Shown piece by piece: positions 38,601 to 49,552 of a DNA stretch of 64,000 bases. The stretch comes from Anas platyrhynchos. Its lineage: Eukaryota > Chordata > Aves > Anseriformes > Anatidae. Made by a program: the position numbers and the translations under genes. The notes beneath the pieces are model-generated. The model was not told where the DNA came from. It ran no database searches and saw only the letters and a list, made by a program, of their open reading frames with translations. Within the stretch, counting starts at the first letter, position 1. Each line of letters starts with the position of its first letter. The stretch lies in assembly GCF_047663525.1 (NCBI RefSeq), contig NC_092593.1, positions 24,082,501 to 24,146,500 of the forward strand. Reading direction: 5' to 3'.

Positions 38601-39264
38601 GCTGTCTTCCAGCAATTTCCAGCCTTTGCTTGGCCTTTGTGCTTCCACAGAGCCCCATGCCACTGACTCCCTCGCTGAGCTTGAGCAGGTTCTGTTGTGC
38701 AGCTGCTGCTGAAAGGAAACACTACCTCAGCAGGTCTGTTTGCTTCCACAAATGTGTAATTGAGGTGCTCTCCCTGATGCTGGTGGCAAAACATGCTAGG
38801 ATTCGGCTGCAGCAAGGTTGTAATGAACAGCAATAAATCAATAACCCCTGTCAGGAAGCTAAGGATTGCAGAAGTTGCTGTCTTCTCATTTTAAGATTTT
38901 AATTTTGGTTTCCAAACAGTGGTGTTAAACTGCAGAGGAAAGGACAAGCATTTCCATATCAGTTTACATTGGTAATTCATTATTCATGATGCAGAACTAG
39001 AGAGCTTAGCTGAAGGTCTTTGGGAGAGGTCTTCAGCAACACACCTAGAAGCTGGATAGTTAAGATGCTTTCAAGCCTTTCCAAGTAAAATATAACTTGC
39101 TTTTTTTTTAAAAAAAAAAAAAAGGAAAAAAAGTTTGGCTTTTTTTTTTTTTTATATTAATTTGCTTCAAAGAACATTGTAAAGAGAAATTGAACATGGA
39201 TTTGAGGTCTGGAAGTTACACTTGATGCAGAGGGTTTTATTATTATCATCACTAATGTTGTAAT

Positions 39265-39475
39265 ATGTTTGCTGCTGCAACCAAAAACTTTGTTAAACAG
39301 GTTGGTGATGGAGGAAGACTAGTTCCAGTGCCCAGTCTCAGTGAGGCTGATAAATACCAGCCTCTGAGCCTTGTGATTAAGAAAAGAAAGTGTTTGCTTT
39401 CAAAAAAATCTAAATTTGCATCAACACCTTTCACATTAAAAGACATTCTTCAAGGGGAGAAAGAAATTTCTGCAG
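39265..39475 (+). CDS. PJVK: PJVK first coding exon
   Basis: ATG at 39265 opens [20 protein letters not shown], and the exon ends [11 protein letters not shown] before donor GTAAGT. The 5' edge is uncertain: one AG at 39229-39230 has a poor pyrimidine tract, while another near 39170 has a long T tract. Confidence 0.93.
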
Positions 39476-42400
39476 GTAAGTTTTTGATCTTTCTTGAAAG
39501 CAGAATAATGCATGCTTTCCCCTAAATACAGACCAGTAGTTACGGCTTAGTCTGTACTGATAGTATGATGGTTCTTTAGTATATGTGTAATATAATGTAT
39601 CTTGCTTCATCATATAATAAATATTTAGGAAAAAAGTATAAGTTAGATTGGTAAAACAAACAAACAAACAACAACAAAAAAACACAACTTCTGGAAGAAG
39701 TATAAAAAAGTCAGTTATATTTCAAAACCTTGATAGGAACTAATACACAACAGATTTAGTTAAGCTTTGTGTTTTTTTCCAAATCACAAGTTTCTGGAAG
39801 ATGTACTAATGCATATTTATTTATGCATGTATGATTAATTGCTACTTAATATTTGCTTTTATTTTGCACCTTTCTTTATATTCTCACTTTTAAATATGTA
39901 ACAATGAACTCAGTTTGGTATCTGTTTCATGCTTGTGATCTCATGTCTTGAACTAAGCTCTGCATAGGCAGAAACATTTGACAGCAGATATCTGACTGAA
40001 GTAATAGGATTTCTGTAAATTTTTTCCATGTTTGTAATCTTTTTCACATATCTAAAGAAGTAGCACTATTTAAATTGCTTTTGCTATGCAATGTCAGAAA
40101 GCTTTGAGAAGATCCTATGAGAATTAAGAGGTGCAAAATTGAACTATATTTTCTTGTACCTTCCTTTGAAAAGTCTATGCAATTTATAACAGCATATGTT
40201 TTCTCAAAACAGTTTTGTCACTTTGTTTTATTTTTTAAAATATATTTTTAAAAAGGTATTAATTACAAAACAAATGCAGTAACTAGAAACTCTAAGACAG
40301 CCAGTTTGTGCACAGGAAGACAGAGATGCCACCTGACTCCACAAAGAGGTGATTTCAGGATGAAAGCAATATGAAACAAAATTGGAATCCTACCAATCCT
40401 ACTAGTCTTGCATTCAGGACAAGCCAGCTGAAAAAGTTGAAAAATCTCATTTAAGAAGTCAGAGGAAAAGTCTGAGTCAAAATCTCATTAAAAATCTCAC
40501 AAAGCCTTTAGTCTTTTCTGTAAAGGTTAGACGTCATGTGTGGAAGGTTTTGTCCTTTAGTGTAAGCAAAGACATTTCTAATTGAATTTCCTTTTTTTTT
40601 TTTTTTTTTTTAATGTCACAAATATAAACATTTGAAATCTTTTTAACGTTATGAAAAAATATGTGAATTTTTTTGTTGTTGTTAGAAATAAAGACAAACA
40701 GGATTAACACTGGGTGGCTTTCTAGTGTCACTTTATCCTAAACGCTTCAAAGAATAAGACAAAAATTAATAAAACCTGGATTCTTCAATGTAGTTGGATG
40801 CCTAATTCCCTTATCTACCTGCTCTGTTCATATTAAGTTTTCAAGCAATGTGTTCTAATATTTTTTCTGGTAGTGTAATGGTATTTAAAGTTATGAAGAA
40901 AATGTTACATTATAACATATATTATATATAATAAGATGTTATAGCATTAAAAAATGTTTTGGAACCCACCCTTCTATTGTACAATAGAGCAATTTTTTTT
41001 TTTTTTATTATTATTTTTTTTTTTTGCGTAAATCAGAATTAATCTGTTTTCCTTCAGATTAAATTGACACACTTTAGAATGACTAGGGACACACTGAAAG
41101 TGTGGCAAGACATTCTGATTGTGACCTATCAGGGAAAAAGGCAAAGGTAATATTACTGGCAGATCTGCACTTTAAACATGTATTGCAAAAATGGAAAACA
41201 ATGTAAGGTTCATTTGTACTACATCCAGAAATTTTTAGAATTTCCTAACATTATTTTACAAGGAAAATATGTAAATGCAACTTTAAAAAAATAATTTAGT
41301 TCTTCAAAAAATTAGAAAAAAGGAAAAATTACCTGTGTATTTTATACACAGGTAATGTTTATATGTATATATATTACTGTATAGTAAGTCTTCACAATGA
41401 CTTGTTATGCACCAGAGCTGCGCTGAAGTTATTAGTAAATGGACATGACGTGTATCCACCATGTTGGCTTTCTCTTTATTCCTAGTTTTCATATTCTGTG
41501 CAGTCTTCATTAAATCATTTTGTTTGTGTTTCAGAGTAATGTGTTTCAATAAACCTTTAAACACATTGCATATCTTTTTGTTCTATATCTCCTGATAAAG
41601 GAGAATAGCGCTAAGCACAGAAATGCAGAAATACTCCTAATCACCATTTCATTCTTAAGATATATTCCATGTGGGACTCTGAGCAAAACTCTGCCAGTGA
41701 GAGGTACAGAGATCCCTCAGACCCCACGCATTCTCTTTGCGTTAATCATCAGTAGTAGCACTGACAAATAAGCACATAATGGAGCTGTGAATTTTATATC
41801 AAAATTGTGAAGTATAGTAAGAACAGTGCACTTTATTATTTTCTTTACATTTATTCTATACAAATTTAAAATAATTAAAGTGTCCTGTTAAAAGTATATA
41901 ACATTATGTAAAAGTACTATGTTCAGATCTTCATCACACAATGGTTATCTTCTTTTACTCAGGTGTCTCATCTTACCAGTTGCTCAATTATGAAGACAAA
42001 TCGGATGTTACACTCAATGGTAGAAGAGGAAATCAGATAATGAACGATGTTGGTTTTGATGTTGCTGGATCAGATTCTGTTGCCTTTAAAGCTTCTTTTG
42101 GCATAGTGACCAAACATGAAGTTGAAGTACCGACATTACTTAAAGAACTCACTACAAGGTTATATTATAAATATATATATATATTTTTCTAGTTCCATAG
42201 TTATATTTCATACAGTTAGGTTGAATCTCTGAAAAAAATCTATTAATACAAAAAAGGGTTAGGTTTTGGTTATTTTAGGCAATAAATAGCACTCACCATC
42301 AGATATTTTCCAGGTTTCTCGTATGACTAACAAGTCTCAGATTAAATCACTGCAATTAGACACATGACCTCCAGTATAACAGGGGCTATAGAATTTATCA

Positions 42401-45400
42401 GAATTAATTCTTGTTTTAATTATAGTGCATCTTCCAAGAAAAAAAGAAAAAAAGTCTAGAGAGGACGAGTCCATCAAAGATCCTATGTATTAAATTCCCT
42501 ACTACTGCAAATTTGAAATTTACTTCAAATAACATTAGGAAGAAGAGATCCTCATCTGCTGATAAAAACAAACAAACAAACAAAAATTCTGTGTTATATG
42601 ACTAAGAGCCAGTGCCTGTAGAGATTCTCCTAGAAACACATTTGTTTGATGATCATTTCATGTTCATACTTCATATAGTATATTGCAGTTATAGTTCATA
42701 CACATCAGCTAGTTTTTAATCCATTCAGGGTATGCCAGCTTCTATAGTTATCATTTTAGATTTCTAACCAAAACTTTCCACAATTATAAGCTTTATGGAA
42801 GCCCAAAGGTAGAGTATTAAAGTTATTACTTATAAAATTCATAACTGTATTACTAATATACAAGATATATATAATATAAAATTTATTGATTATACAAGAA
42901 GCTTTGCAATTTGCTAATAATCTCTGAATGTCCTCCTTGTCTCCTTCTTGATTTTAGAAAAATAAACTTTGATCACTGTCTAGTACATCAATCAAGAAAA
43001 AGTAGGATGGAGATTCTGTGCGTGGTCATGGAAAGTATTAGGACTACAAGGCAGTGCTCATTGACTGTCCATACTGGAATGCGTGGAGAAACCATGAGGG
43101 TAAATATGTTTTAGGATAAATAAAGTTCTGTAACTCGAACAGGCAAACAATAAGCTCATTATTATAGATTTTATGGCTGGATTTAATTGTATTTTTACAG
43201 AAGTAAGCTTAGAAAAATTCTAAAGTGAATTTATGTTATCACACTGATGTAAAACTGAATAACTTCTTTATTTGTATTGTTTATGTGAGTAAGCTAAGGA
43301 AAATGCATAAAAGGATGGCTAGACAATGAGACATTGTTTTGGGTGAAGTCTCGGCAAAAATGTGGAAATTCCTTCTTTTCAGTTTGAAACTCTGATAATC
43401 ATAAATCTTTTATTACTATATACATCTTCTATAACTCATTACAACTTCAGGTTGTTATTATTTCAAAGATTGGCATCTCACTCCCTGTCCCATTTCTGCT
43501 CCCCCCCCTTGCTGTCATCAATATGTTTGAATAATTGAAACTTTGAATCTTCTGAGGTTTGTCCATTGCTAGCGTTTATAACATTCACACAATTTTTGGT
43601 GACTGATGCAAGTTAAGTTACTGTCTCTGTATAAATGCAACACTGATAGTATGAAATTCTTTACTGATGAAATTTGATCTTCAGTTTCAGAGCTTCCTCC
43701 TGGTATAATAGTTCTCAATATATACAATTAAGATGTTGTTTATTTTTTATTTCTTTTTTTTTCTTTTGATGATTTTCCAAATTATAGTTTCACATTATTG
43801 AAGACCAAAATTATAAAGGACGGGACAAAGCCATTGTTTTTCCTGCACATACAACAATTGCTTTTAGTGTGTTTGAGCTTTATATTCATTTGGATGGTAA
43901 TTTTGGTAAGTTGTGCATTATTGTCATTACTGTCATTTTTTAAAGTGGTTTGAGGTTTTTCAACAGTTTTCTTGTTCTTCATTTACATAAGCCTCAATCC
44001 CATAAAATGGGCATGCCTTAATTTTATGAACATAAGTAGTCTGAATTTCTGGGGAAAATGGTTATTACTGAAAAGATTAACAAAGCAGGTAGTGGAAAAT
44101 ACTTTGCCATGGAAATAGTTTTAAAACTTAAGTTTTACTGTTTTGTTTTGGTTTGGTTTGGTTTGGTTTGTTTTTTTACATCCCCCATGTTCCACTTGCA
44201 AGGAACAAAAAATCATTTATTTATATATCGAGACTTTTATGACCATCTGAACACTTTCATAAAATGGGAAAGTAAAAAGACCTAAGTAAAGAAGAAAGTG
44301 TGCAGAACTTTTAAGCAAAGCTAAGAATTTTTGTTGTTGTGGCTGTAATTTCATTCTGATATATCATTACATGTATAGCTATCTGAAGATTTACAAAGAA
44401 ATAGAATTACTGAAATCAAATATGGAAAACATTATGAAGCTCCTGTAAATTTGTCTCCTTTTGGAGAAAGGATAGAGTTTATATTTTTACATTATTTACA
44501 CTAATTAATGTGTAGCCTGTAATGTTATTGGTGTTGTTTGCAATAAAGCAGAAATTCAATTTTAGGATTTGATCTAGAACTTGGTAAAACCAAATAATGT
44601 TAGATTGTGTTTCAACCACCAAATTTACATGTACTTAAATACAGGGACTTTTGTGAGAGTTGCTAAATTGTTTCAGGAGCTTCTTAACTCTGATTATCAT
44701 TGTGGCCTTTTTAAAATAGCAAGACAAAAGATTAGGGAAGTTCTGTACCTCTGCAGGTACCTCTGCAGATCTCTACAGCAGTACCAGTTTTAGAATTTGC
44801 AAATAGCTCTGTATTCTTTGGCACATGCAGTATTCAAATTCTATGACAGGAACTTTGTGTTTTAAAGCACCTTTTTACTGAGCAGTGAAAGAACTTCACT
44901 GTAAAAACTTTAAATACACTCCCAATCAGGCTTAATTACTGGATTAAAAGTAGAAGAGAGAATACAGTACAGTAGTTCTTTATATTCAATTCCATAAAAC
45001 ATTAACTTCAAATTCTGAAGTGCTTTGATTTTATTTTACCTGTATGTAGTGGTAGGTACAAGCACAAGAATAACGTTTTAGCTAAGTCATTGAAATCATC
45101 AATGAAGCTGATGTCTATCTAACTCAATTAAAAATAATTATCAATTGAAGTCCTGCTTTTTCAGTTCCTTGTAATTGATTATCCATATATTTTGCTTTCA
45201 AGTTTTTCTTTCAAGTTATGGATAGAAACTAATGTGATATTTATTTTCATTTCAAAAAAATAACTTTTGGCAGTTGAATCTCCATTGGAAGAGAGGACTA
45301 TAGATCTTGCACCCTTGCTTATAAGTTCTTATTTTTAGTTTCAAATGAGTCTACAGAGATTATGGAGATATTCAGAAGCAGGAGCTCCATCAATATGATT

Positions 45401-47526
45401 TAAGGAATTAACCTTTAACGTGGGCAGGAATTGCATGAAAAAAAAAACTATAAACAAACTGATGATGTATGTTGGAAACCATGAATGTTTAAAAAATCCT
45501 ATTGAATGTTTCATTTGATTCTGTGTGTTATTGCTGTGTGCAGACTTGTATTAGACAGTGGTACTAGCCTTTACAATTTTTAGCAAAGCTGAATTTAATA
45601 ACTGCTAGCTTCATCAACCTATTATAGGTTAGAAAAGCATATTAAATTGTGTTGAACAGCTATTGCTTTTATGTTGCATTTTTCTAATAGCTTATGTTTC
45701 ATTTTTACAGAACTATGTGTGACTCCAATTTCAAAAGGAGGATTTGAAAAAGAGAAATCCACATCATCCTCAATGAACAAATTAAGGATGTTAAAGAGTA
45801 ATCTATTTCATCGAAGTACGGTTTTTGATATTTATACACAAATGTCTTAGTTAACGCATGAAGAGTAGTTATTTGTTTCTTTAGTTTGTGTGCAAGATGA
45901 ACGTTAAAATGAGAAAACTTCAGTGTAAAATGTACTCCAATTTCTTATGTACTGATTGTCAAGTTATGACAGAATCTTTTTCACAATAACAAATTTATGG
46001 TGTTACTGTTCATTAAAACTAAATATCTTAAAATATATAATAGTCCATGGCTGATGATAAAGTGGTATTGAGTAATTACACAACTAATCAGTTAATATTA
46101 ACCTTATTTCATATGTTTGCAATTTACATAGAGCATTATGCAATACAAGTTATAAATAGTATTGCAGGGCATACTTTTTATGACTAATTTTAAGTATCAA
46201 ACAATTTAAATATTAGAATGTACTCTTTAGGCTATATCTTCATGTAGCAGGGATATCGGCATGATAGCATCATAGTTCTCTTTCTCATTCTGATACGAAC
46301 ACAACAGCCAACAACGCTAAGTGTCACTTTATGTAGGTAGCTATGTCTTCTTTGGGATATCTCTGACTATATTACTCAAATCTGGGGATTTGTTCTAGTG
46401 AATGTAGCCTGTTTATTTATTTAAGATTTCTTAGTCTAATTGTTGTGGAAAGCCGCAAATCTGAAAGTGAAGATAAACCTTAAGAACCAAAGACATCCTT
46501 CTAAAGGCTGTTCTGTCCATGTGTCCTTGCTCCACCGTATCCCATTCTTGATCAAAGGACATTTATGGACCAAGCCTTCAGTTCTGCTCCAGTATTATGC
46601 TAAGAGAGCAAATCTGTGGGTATGCTATGTATTGCTAGTTTTGGCTGTTTAAAAGTTGGTCATCTTATCTAAACTAAGAAGAAATGAAGAAAGAGGAGAA
46701 AAGTGGGTCAGTCTGAGAGTGACTTCTCCCTGGGGTGTTTGGATGCTCAGAAGTCTTCTAAGACTAGGACTCAGCATAGAGTCCTCCAAATTTTCTAAAT
46801 CCTTTAAGCGTTTTTTTTTTTTTTTTTTTTCTTCTTTTTCATTAAATAAACAGAATTAACAATTTTTAGAAAACAAAATTTGAAAAACTAAAATGAAAAT
46901 GTTTAAACAGGAAAGTACACAGCTGTGATTTGGCGATTTGTGATTTGTGATTGATTAGGTGCATTTCTAAAAAAAATAAATTACAATTATACTATACTGG
47001 TCATTTGTAAAAATAATTCCAGCTTCTGCCAATGTCTTTTGTGAAAATAAAGGAAAACTTTCATCATGCAGGGCTTTTGATAAGAAGTCATCTCTGGTGA
47101 CATGTTTAGAACGGTTTCATGAATCAGTTGTCATTTCCATCAGTAGATTTACAGATTGTTTTGTGAACAGTTCATCATGTAATGACAAAACACTGCTCTT
47201 TTTTTTGTGTGCCTTCTTTTTCAGATAAAAGAGTAGTGGATACCATCGCTAACTCTGATGGTTACTTGGAGGACCTTTTTACAGACTACTATGAAAAATC
47301 TGCAAGCCTGACCAATCTCTCTACAAGCTATCTCAGAGAAGGGGCTCATATCCGGATTAATTTACTTCATAATAACATCACGAAAGGTCCCTGCGTCCTT
47401 TGTGGAATGGGAAGTTCTAAAAGGGAGACAGTCTATGGATGCCTAGAGTGTTCTTTTAATGGACAAAAGTATGTACGACTGCATGCTGTGCCCTGTTTTG
47501 ACCTCTGGCATAAGAGAGTGAAGTAA
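39265..47526 (+). CDS. PJVK: PJVK (pejvakin, DFNB59), complete coding region
   Basis: Pejvakin is a divergent gasdermin-family protein of hair cells and auditory neurons, linked to peroxisome dynamics and redox protection; loss causes human deafness DFNB59. Six coding exons join in frame (39265-39475, 41963-42158, 42958-43099, 43788-43905, 45711-45815, 47225-47526), giving 357 aa plus stop against 352 aa in human. The N-terminal gasdermin-like domain starts [14 protein letters not shown]. The C-terminal cysteine-rich part reads CVLCGMG, then CLECS and HAVPC, the zinc-finger-like element that marks pejvakin among gasdermins. All introns are GT-AG. The gene converges with FKBP7 and lies right of OSBPL6, as in other vertebrates. 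The non-coding first exon was not located. Confidence 0.95.
41963..42158 (+). CDS. PJVK: PJVK coding exon 2
   Basis: Encodes [20 protein letters not shown] and continues to [11 protein letters not shown]. Acceptor TTTTACTCAG. The donor is GTTATA, weaker than consensus and next to an AT repeat. Confidence 0.92.
42169..42186 (+). repeat. AT dinucleotide repeat next to the PJVK exon 2 donor
   Basis: A (TA)n stretch about 10 nt past the weak GTTATA donor of PJVK exon 2. Confidence 0.8.
42958..43099 (+). CDS. PJVK: PJVK coding exon 3
   Basis: Encodes [20 protein letters not shown] and continues to GMRGETMR. Acceptor GATTTTAG, donor GTAAAT. Confidence 0.93.
43788..43905 (+). CDS. PJVK: PJVK coding exon 4
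   Basis: Encodes [20 protein letters not shown] and continues to [10 protein letters not shown]. Acceptor AATTATAG, donor GTAAGT. Confidence 0.93.
44144..44170 (+). repeat. (GGTTT)n microsatellite
   Basis: About five tandem GGTTT units in the PJVK intron between coding exons 4 and 5. Confidence 0.85.
45711..45815 (+). CDS. PJVK: PJVK coding exon 5
   Basis: Encodes [20 protein letters not shown] and continues to LKSNLFHR. Acceptor TTTTTACAG, donor GTACGG. The middle of this exon differs more from the human protein as remembered than the flanking exons do. Confidence 0.9.
47225..47526 (+). CDS. PJVK: PJVK last coding exon
   Basis: 100 codons including TAA at 47524-47526. It encodes the acidic segment [13 protein letters not shown], the cysteine motif CVLCGMG...CLEC and the C-terminal FDLWHKRVK. 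Acceptor TTTTTCAG. Confidence 0.95.
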
Positions 47527-48520
47527 CTGATGTAGGTAAGTGCCTGTTGTAGACATGGGCATAAATAACTGTGCCACAAACTTTACACAATTAGCAAATG
47601 TGACTCATTTTGTTTAAATGCAAAATACTGAAAGTGCAAAACTTTTTATAACACTATTATTTTCAAATAATTTGCTTCACAATGACCTTAATTACTTGAA
47701 AATGTATGCATTCCCTGACATTTTGATTTTCTTTTTTCTAGTACTTTCTCATTGTATTATCATAATTAAAAATGTGCTTTTAAACTGTATTTTCATAATG
47801 TCAAAATATATGCTAGGACCTACCTATAAATAAGTTGTTTACATAAATTTGTTGTTAAACCCCCAAACGTTGCCTTTATCTACACTGGAATAGAATGGTA
47901 AAATGAGAATATTTGTTAATAATTTAGTGTTCTCATGAATCTTTCATTGAAGTATCAGATTAAAAAACATGCTAAAGCTTAGCTCTGTCTAATGTTTCAT
48001 TCACAAAAGGGAACTAAAACTGGTGATGAGAGTTTCATAGTTGAGTGTCTTTACGTACGAGGTACAAGCCAGTCTACCTTTTTTGAGTTTGTTTTTAAGG
48101 TCATAGCTGCTCATGACTTTCATACCATTTATGTGTTCAGAAAAAAAGTGTTTAGCCAGAAACATTTATGAAAGTTACAAAGATAACAGAACTAAATCCT
48201 TCCAACCAGACTTCTGCCTGAAGGTCTTCAATCTATAGACCTCATCTATGAGAAATTAAGTTTGTGATGTTAAGAAAATATACTCCAGGGGGCACTAGAG
48301 ACTAGCACCCAATACAGAGATTGGGAGTGCTGTTCAAACCTTCCCCATGGTATGTTAAAAGACAATTAAATTTTATATGTATGTTTTATCATGGTTTTAA
48401 GATAAGTCAGTCATATATAGAAATCTTTTTACCTAGGCTGCCATTTTGACTGTGTATATCTCCTTATTCCATGTTGAAATAAATGAAATAAACGACCATT
48501 TTTCTCAATAGAAAGGTACG
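47527..48520 (+). other. PJVK: PJVK 3' UTR
   Basis: AT-rich sequence after the stop, ending near two close AATAAA hexamers at 48478-48483 and 48487-48492, with T-rich sequence just after. This would give a 3' UTR of about 1 kb that stops about 0.7 kb before the FKBP7 3' end. No other feature is seen between 48.52 and 49.2 kb. Confidence 0.5.
48478..48492 (+). terminator. PJVK poly(A) signals (two AATAAA)
   Basis: Two AATAAA hexamers 9 nt apart, with downstream TTTTTCTC. They are the first well-formed signals with a suitable downstream element after the PJVK stop. Confidence 0.5.
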
Positions 48521-49204
48521 TTACGCAAGTGTTGTGATGGCAGCTACATACGCAGAACAGCTCATTAAGCGCAAGTGCTGTGTATTAACTGTCAGTGTTA
48601 CTTTGCATTTTTCCAAAGTGAGGGAAAACAGATTCATGCCCAGATAATTACCTTATATAGAATATCTCCTATCATCTTCCACCTCATTCAAATAAAATAT
48701 GATATTGTAGATTTTCAACATTGTGCTGCTGAACAATCTGGCTAACTGCATTAGTAATTTTATTACAAAGTTTAAAAATTTCCTTGAAAATACTGTATTT
48801 TCATAAACACCAAACTTCAACTTAATATTACAAAGAGGGTATTTTAAGTTGATTTAAAAACATTTGTGTTTTTATGTTGAAATTCCACAGACAAGATTCA
48901 TTTGTTTTAAGGCTTTTTATAGATAAATTTGCTGCAATGGCCAATGGCCTATGCAGCGTTTTAATGGAGTTACCTTCCTGGAATTGTTTTTTCCTTTTAT
49001 TTTAAAGGGACCTTATAAGTATTCATCCAGTTATTTTCTCATTTTGTCAACAACTACTAGAACTTTTTTTTTTTTTTGGTGACTGACAGAACAGAAACAA
49101 TTATTTTGATCAGTAATTTACACATTAAGGAAGACAACTGAGCAATAGTGTAGATTAGGAAATGACAAATTAGTAACAATAGCTCTTGTTGTGTTCCAAT
49201 TGTA

Positions 49205-49238
49205 TTTATTTCTTTTGCAACACCTAACACATTTTATT
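49205..49238 (-). terminator. FKBP7 poly(A) signals
   Basis: On the minus strand AATAAA lies at 49238-49233 and again at 49210-49205, about 155-185 nt past the stop. This predicts a short 3' UTR. Confidence 0.5.
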
Positions 49239-49390
49239 AGTTGAGTGTTAAAAATAAGATTTTTACAGTCACCTTAGATATAAAAAGATGCCACTATAAA
49301 AAAATACAAAAGATTTTGCGATGAAATATTATTTAGGATTTTTTTTTTTTAATTCAGTGTCCAGAAAACAGCCAAAGATTTTATGAGTGC

Positions 49391-49552
49391 TTAGAGTTCA
49401 TCATGCTGGTAGACATTGTACTCCTTTGCTGATATGAAACCATCGCCATCATGGTCATTCTTCTTAAATATATCAGCTAAGATTTCATCATGTGCTGAGG
49501 GGTGACGTTTTTTGCCATCTCTTGCAAATTCTTCTTTCAAATACTGGCTTAT
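49391..49552 (-). CDS. FKBP7: FKBP7 coding exon 4 (EF hand 2, HDEL)
   Basis: Encodes [20 protein letters not shown], then [19 protein letters not shown] and NVYQHDEL, with TAA at 49393-49391. The second EF-hand loop [12 protein letters not shown] has all the usual calcium-binding positions. Confidence 0.95.
   Translation of the reverse strand: MSQYLKEEFARDGKKRHPSAHDEILADIFKKNDHDGDGFISAKEYNVYQHDEL

Larger units (their letters stand above)
30471..39230. other. intergenic interval where PRKRA is expected; no intact gene seen
   Basis: In human, PRKRA lies between OSBPL6 and PJVK on the opposite strand. Reading both strands for its conserved dsRBD peptides found no intact exon, and there is no CpG island on the left side of PJVK. 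The only trace is a degenerate segment at about 34.14-34.38 kb on the minus strand. Simple runs include a 20-nt G run at 35639-35658 and A/T runs near 39100-39150. Otherwise AT-rich and not recognised. Confidence 0.55.

Noticed and set aside
38445..38836. Overlapping open frames on both strands just left of PJVK, looked at as a possible PRKRA or PJVK first exon
   Set aside because: No similarity recognised, no CpG island and no consistent splice sites. They are likely chance frames in a GC-richer patch.
40973..40988. Perfect 16-bp palindrome TCTATTGT/ACAATAGA
   Set aside because: Short, with no loop, in AT-rich sequence. One such site in 64 kb is not surprising.
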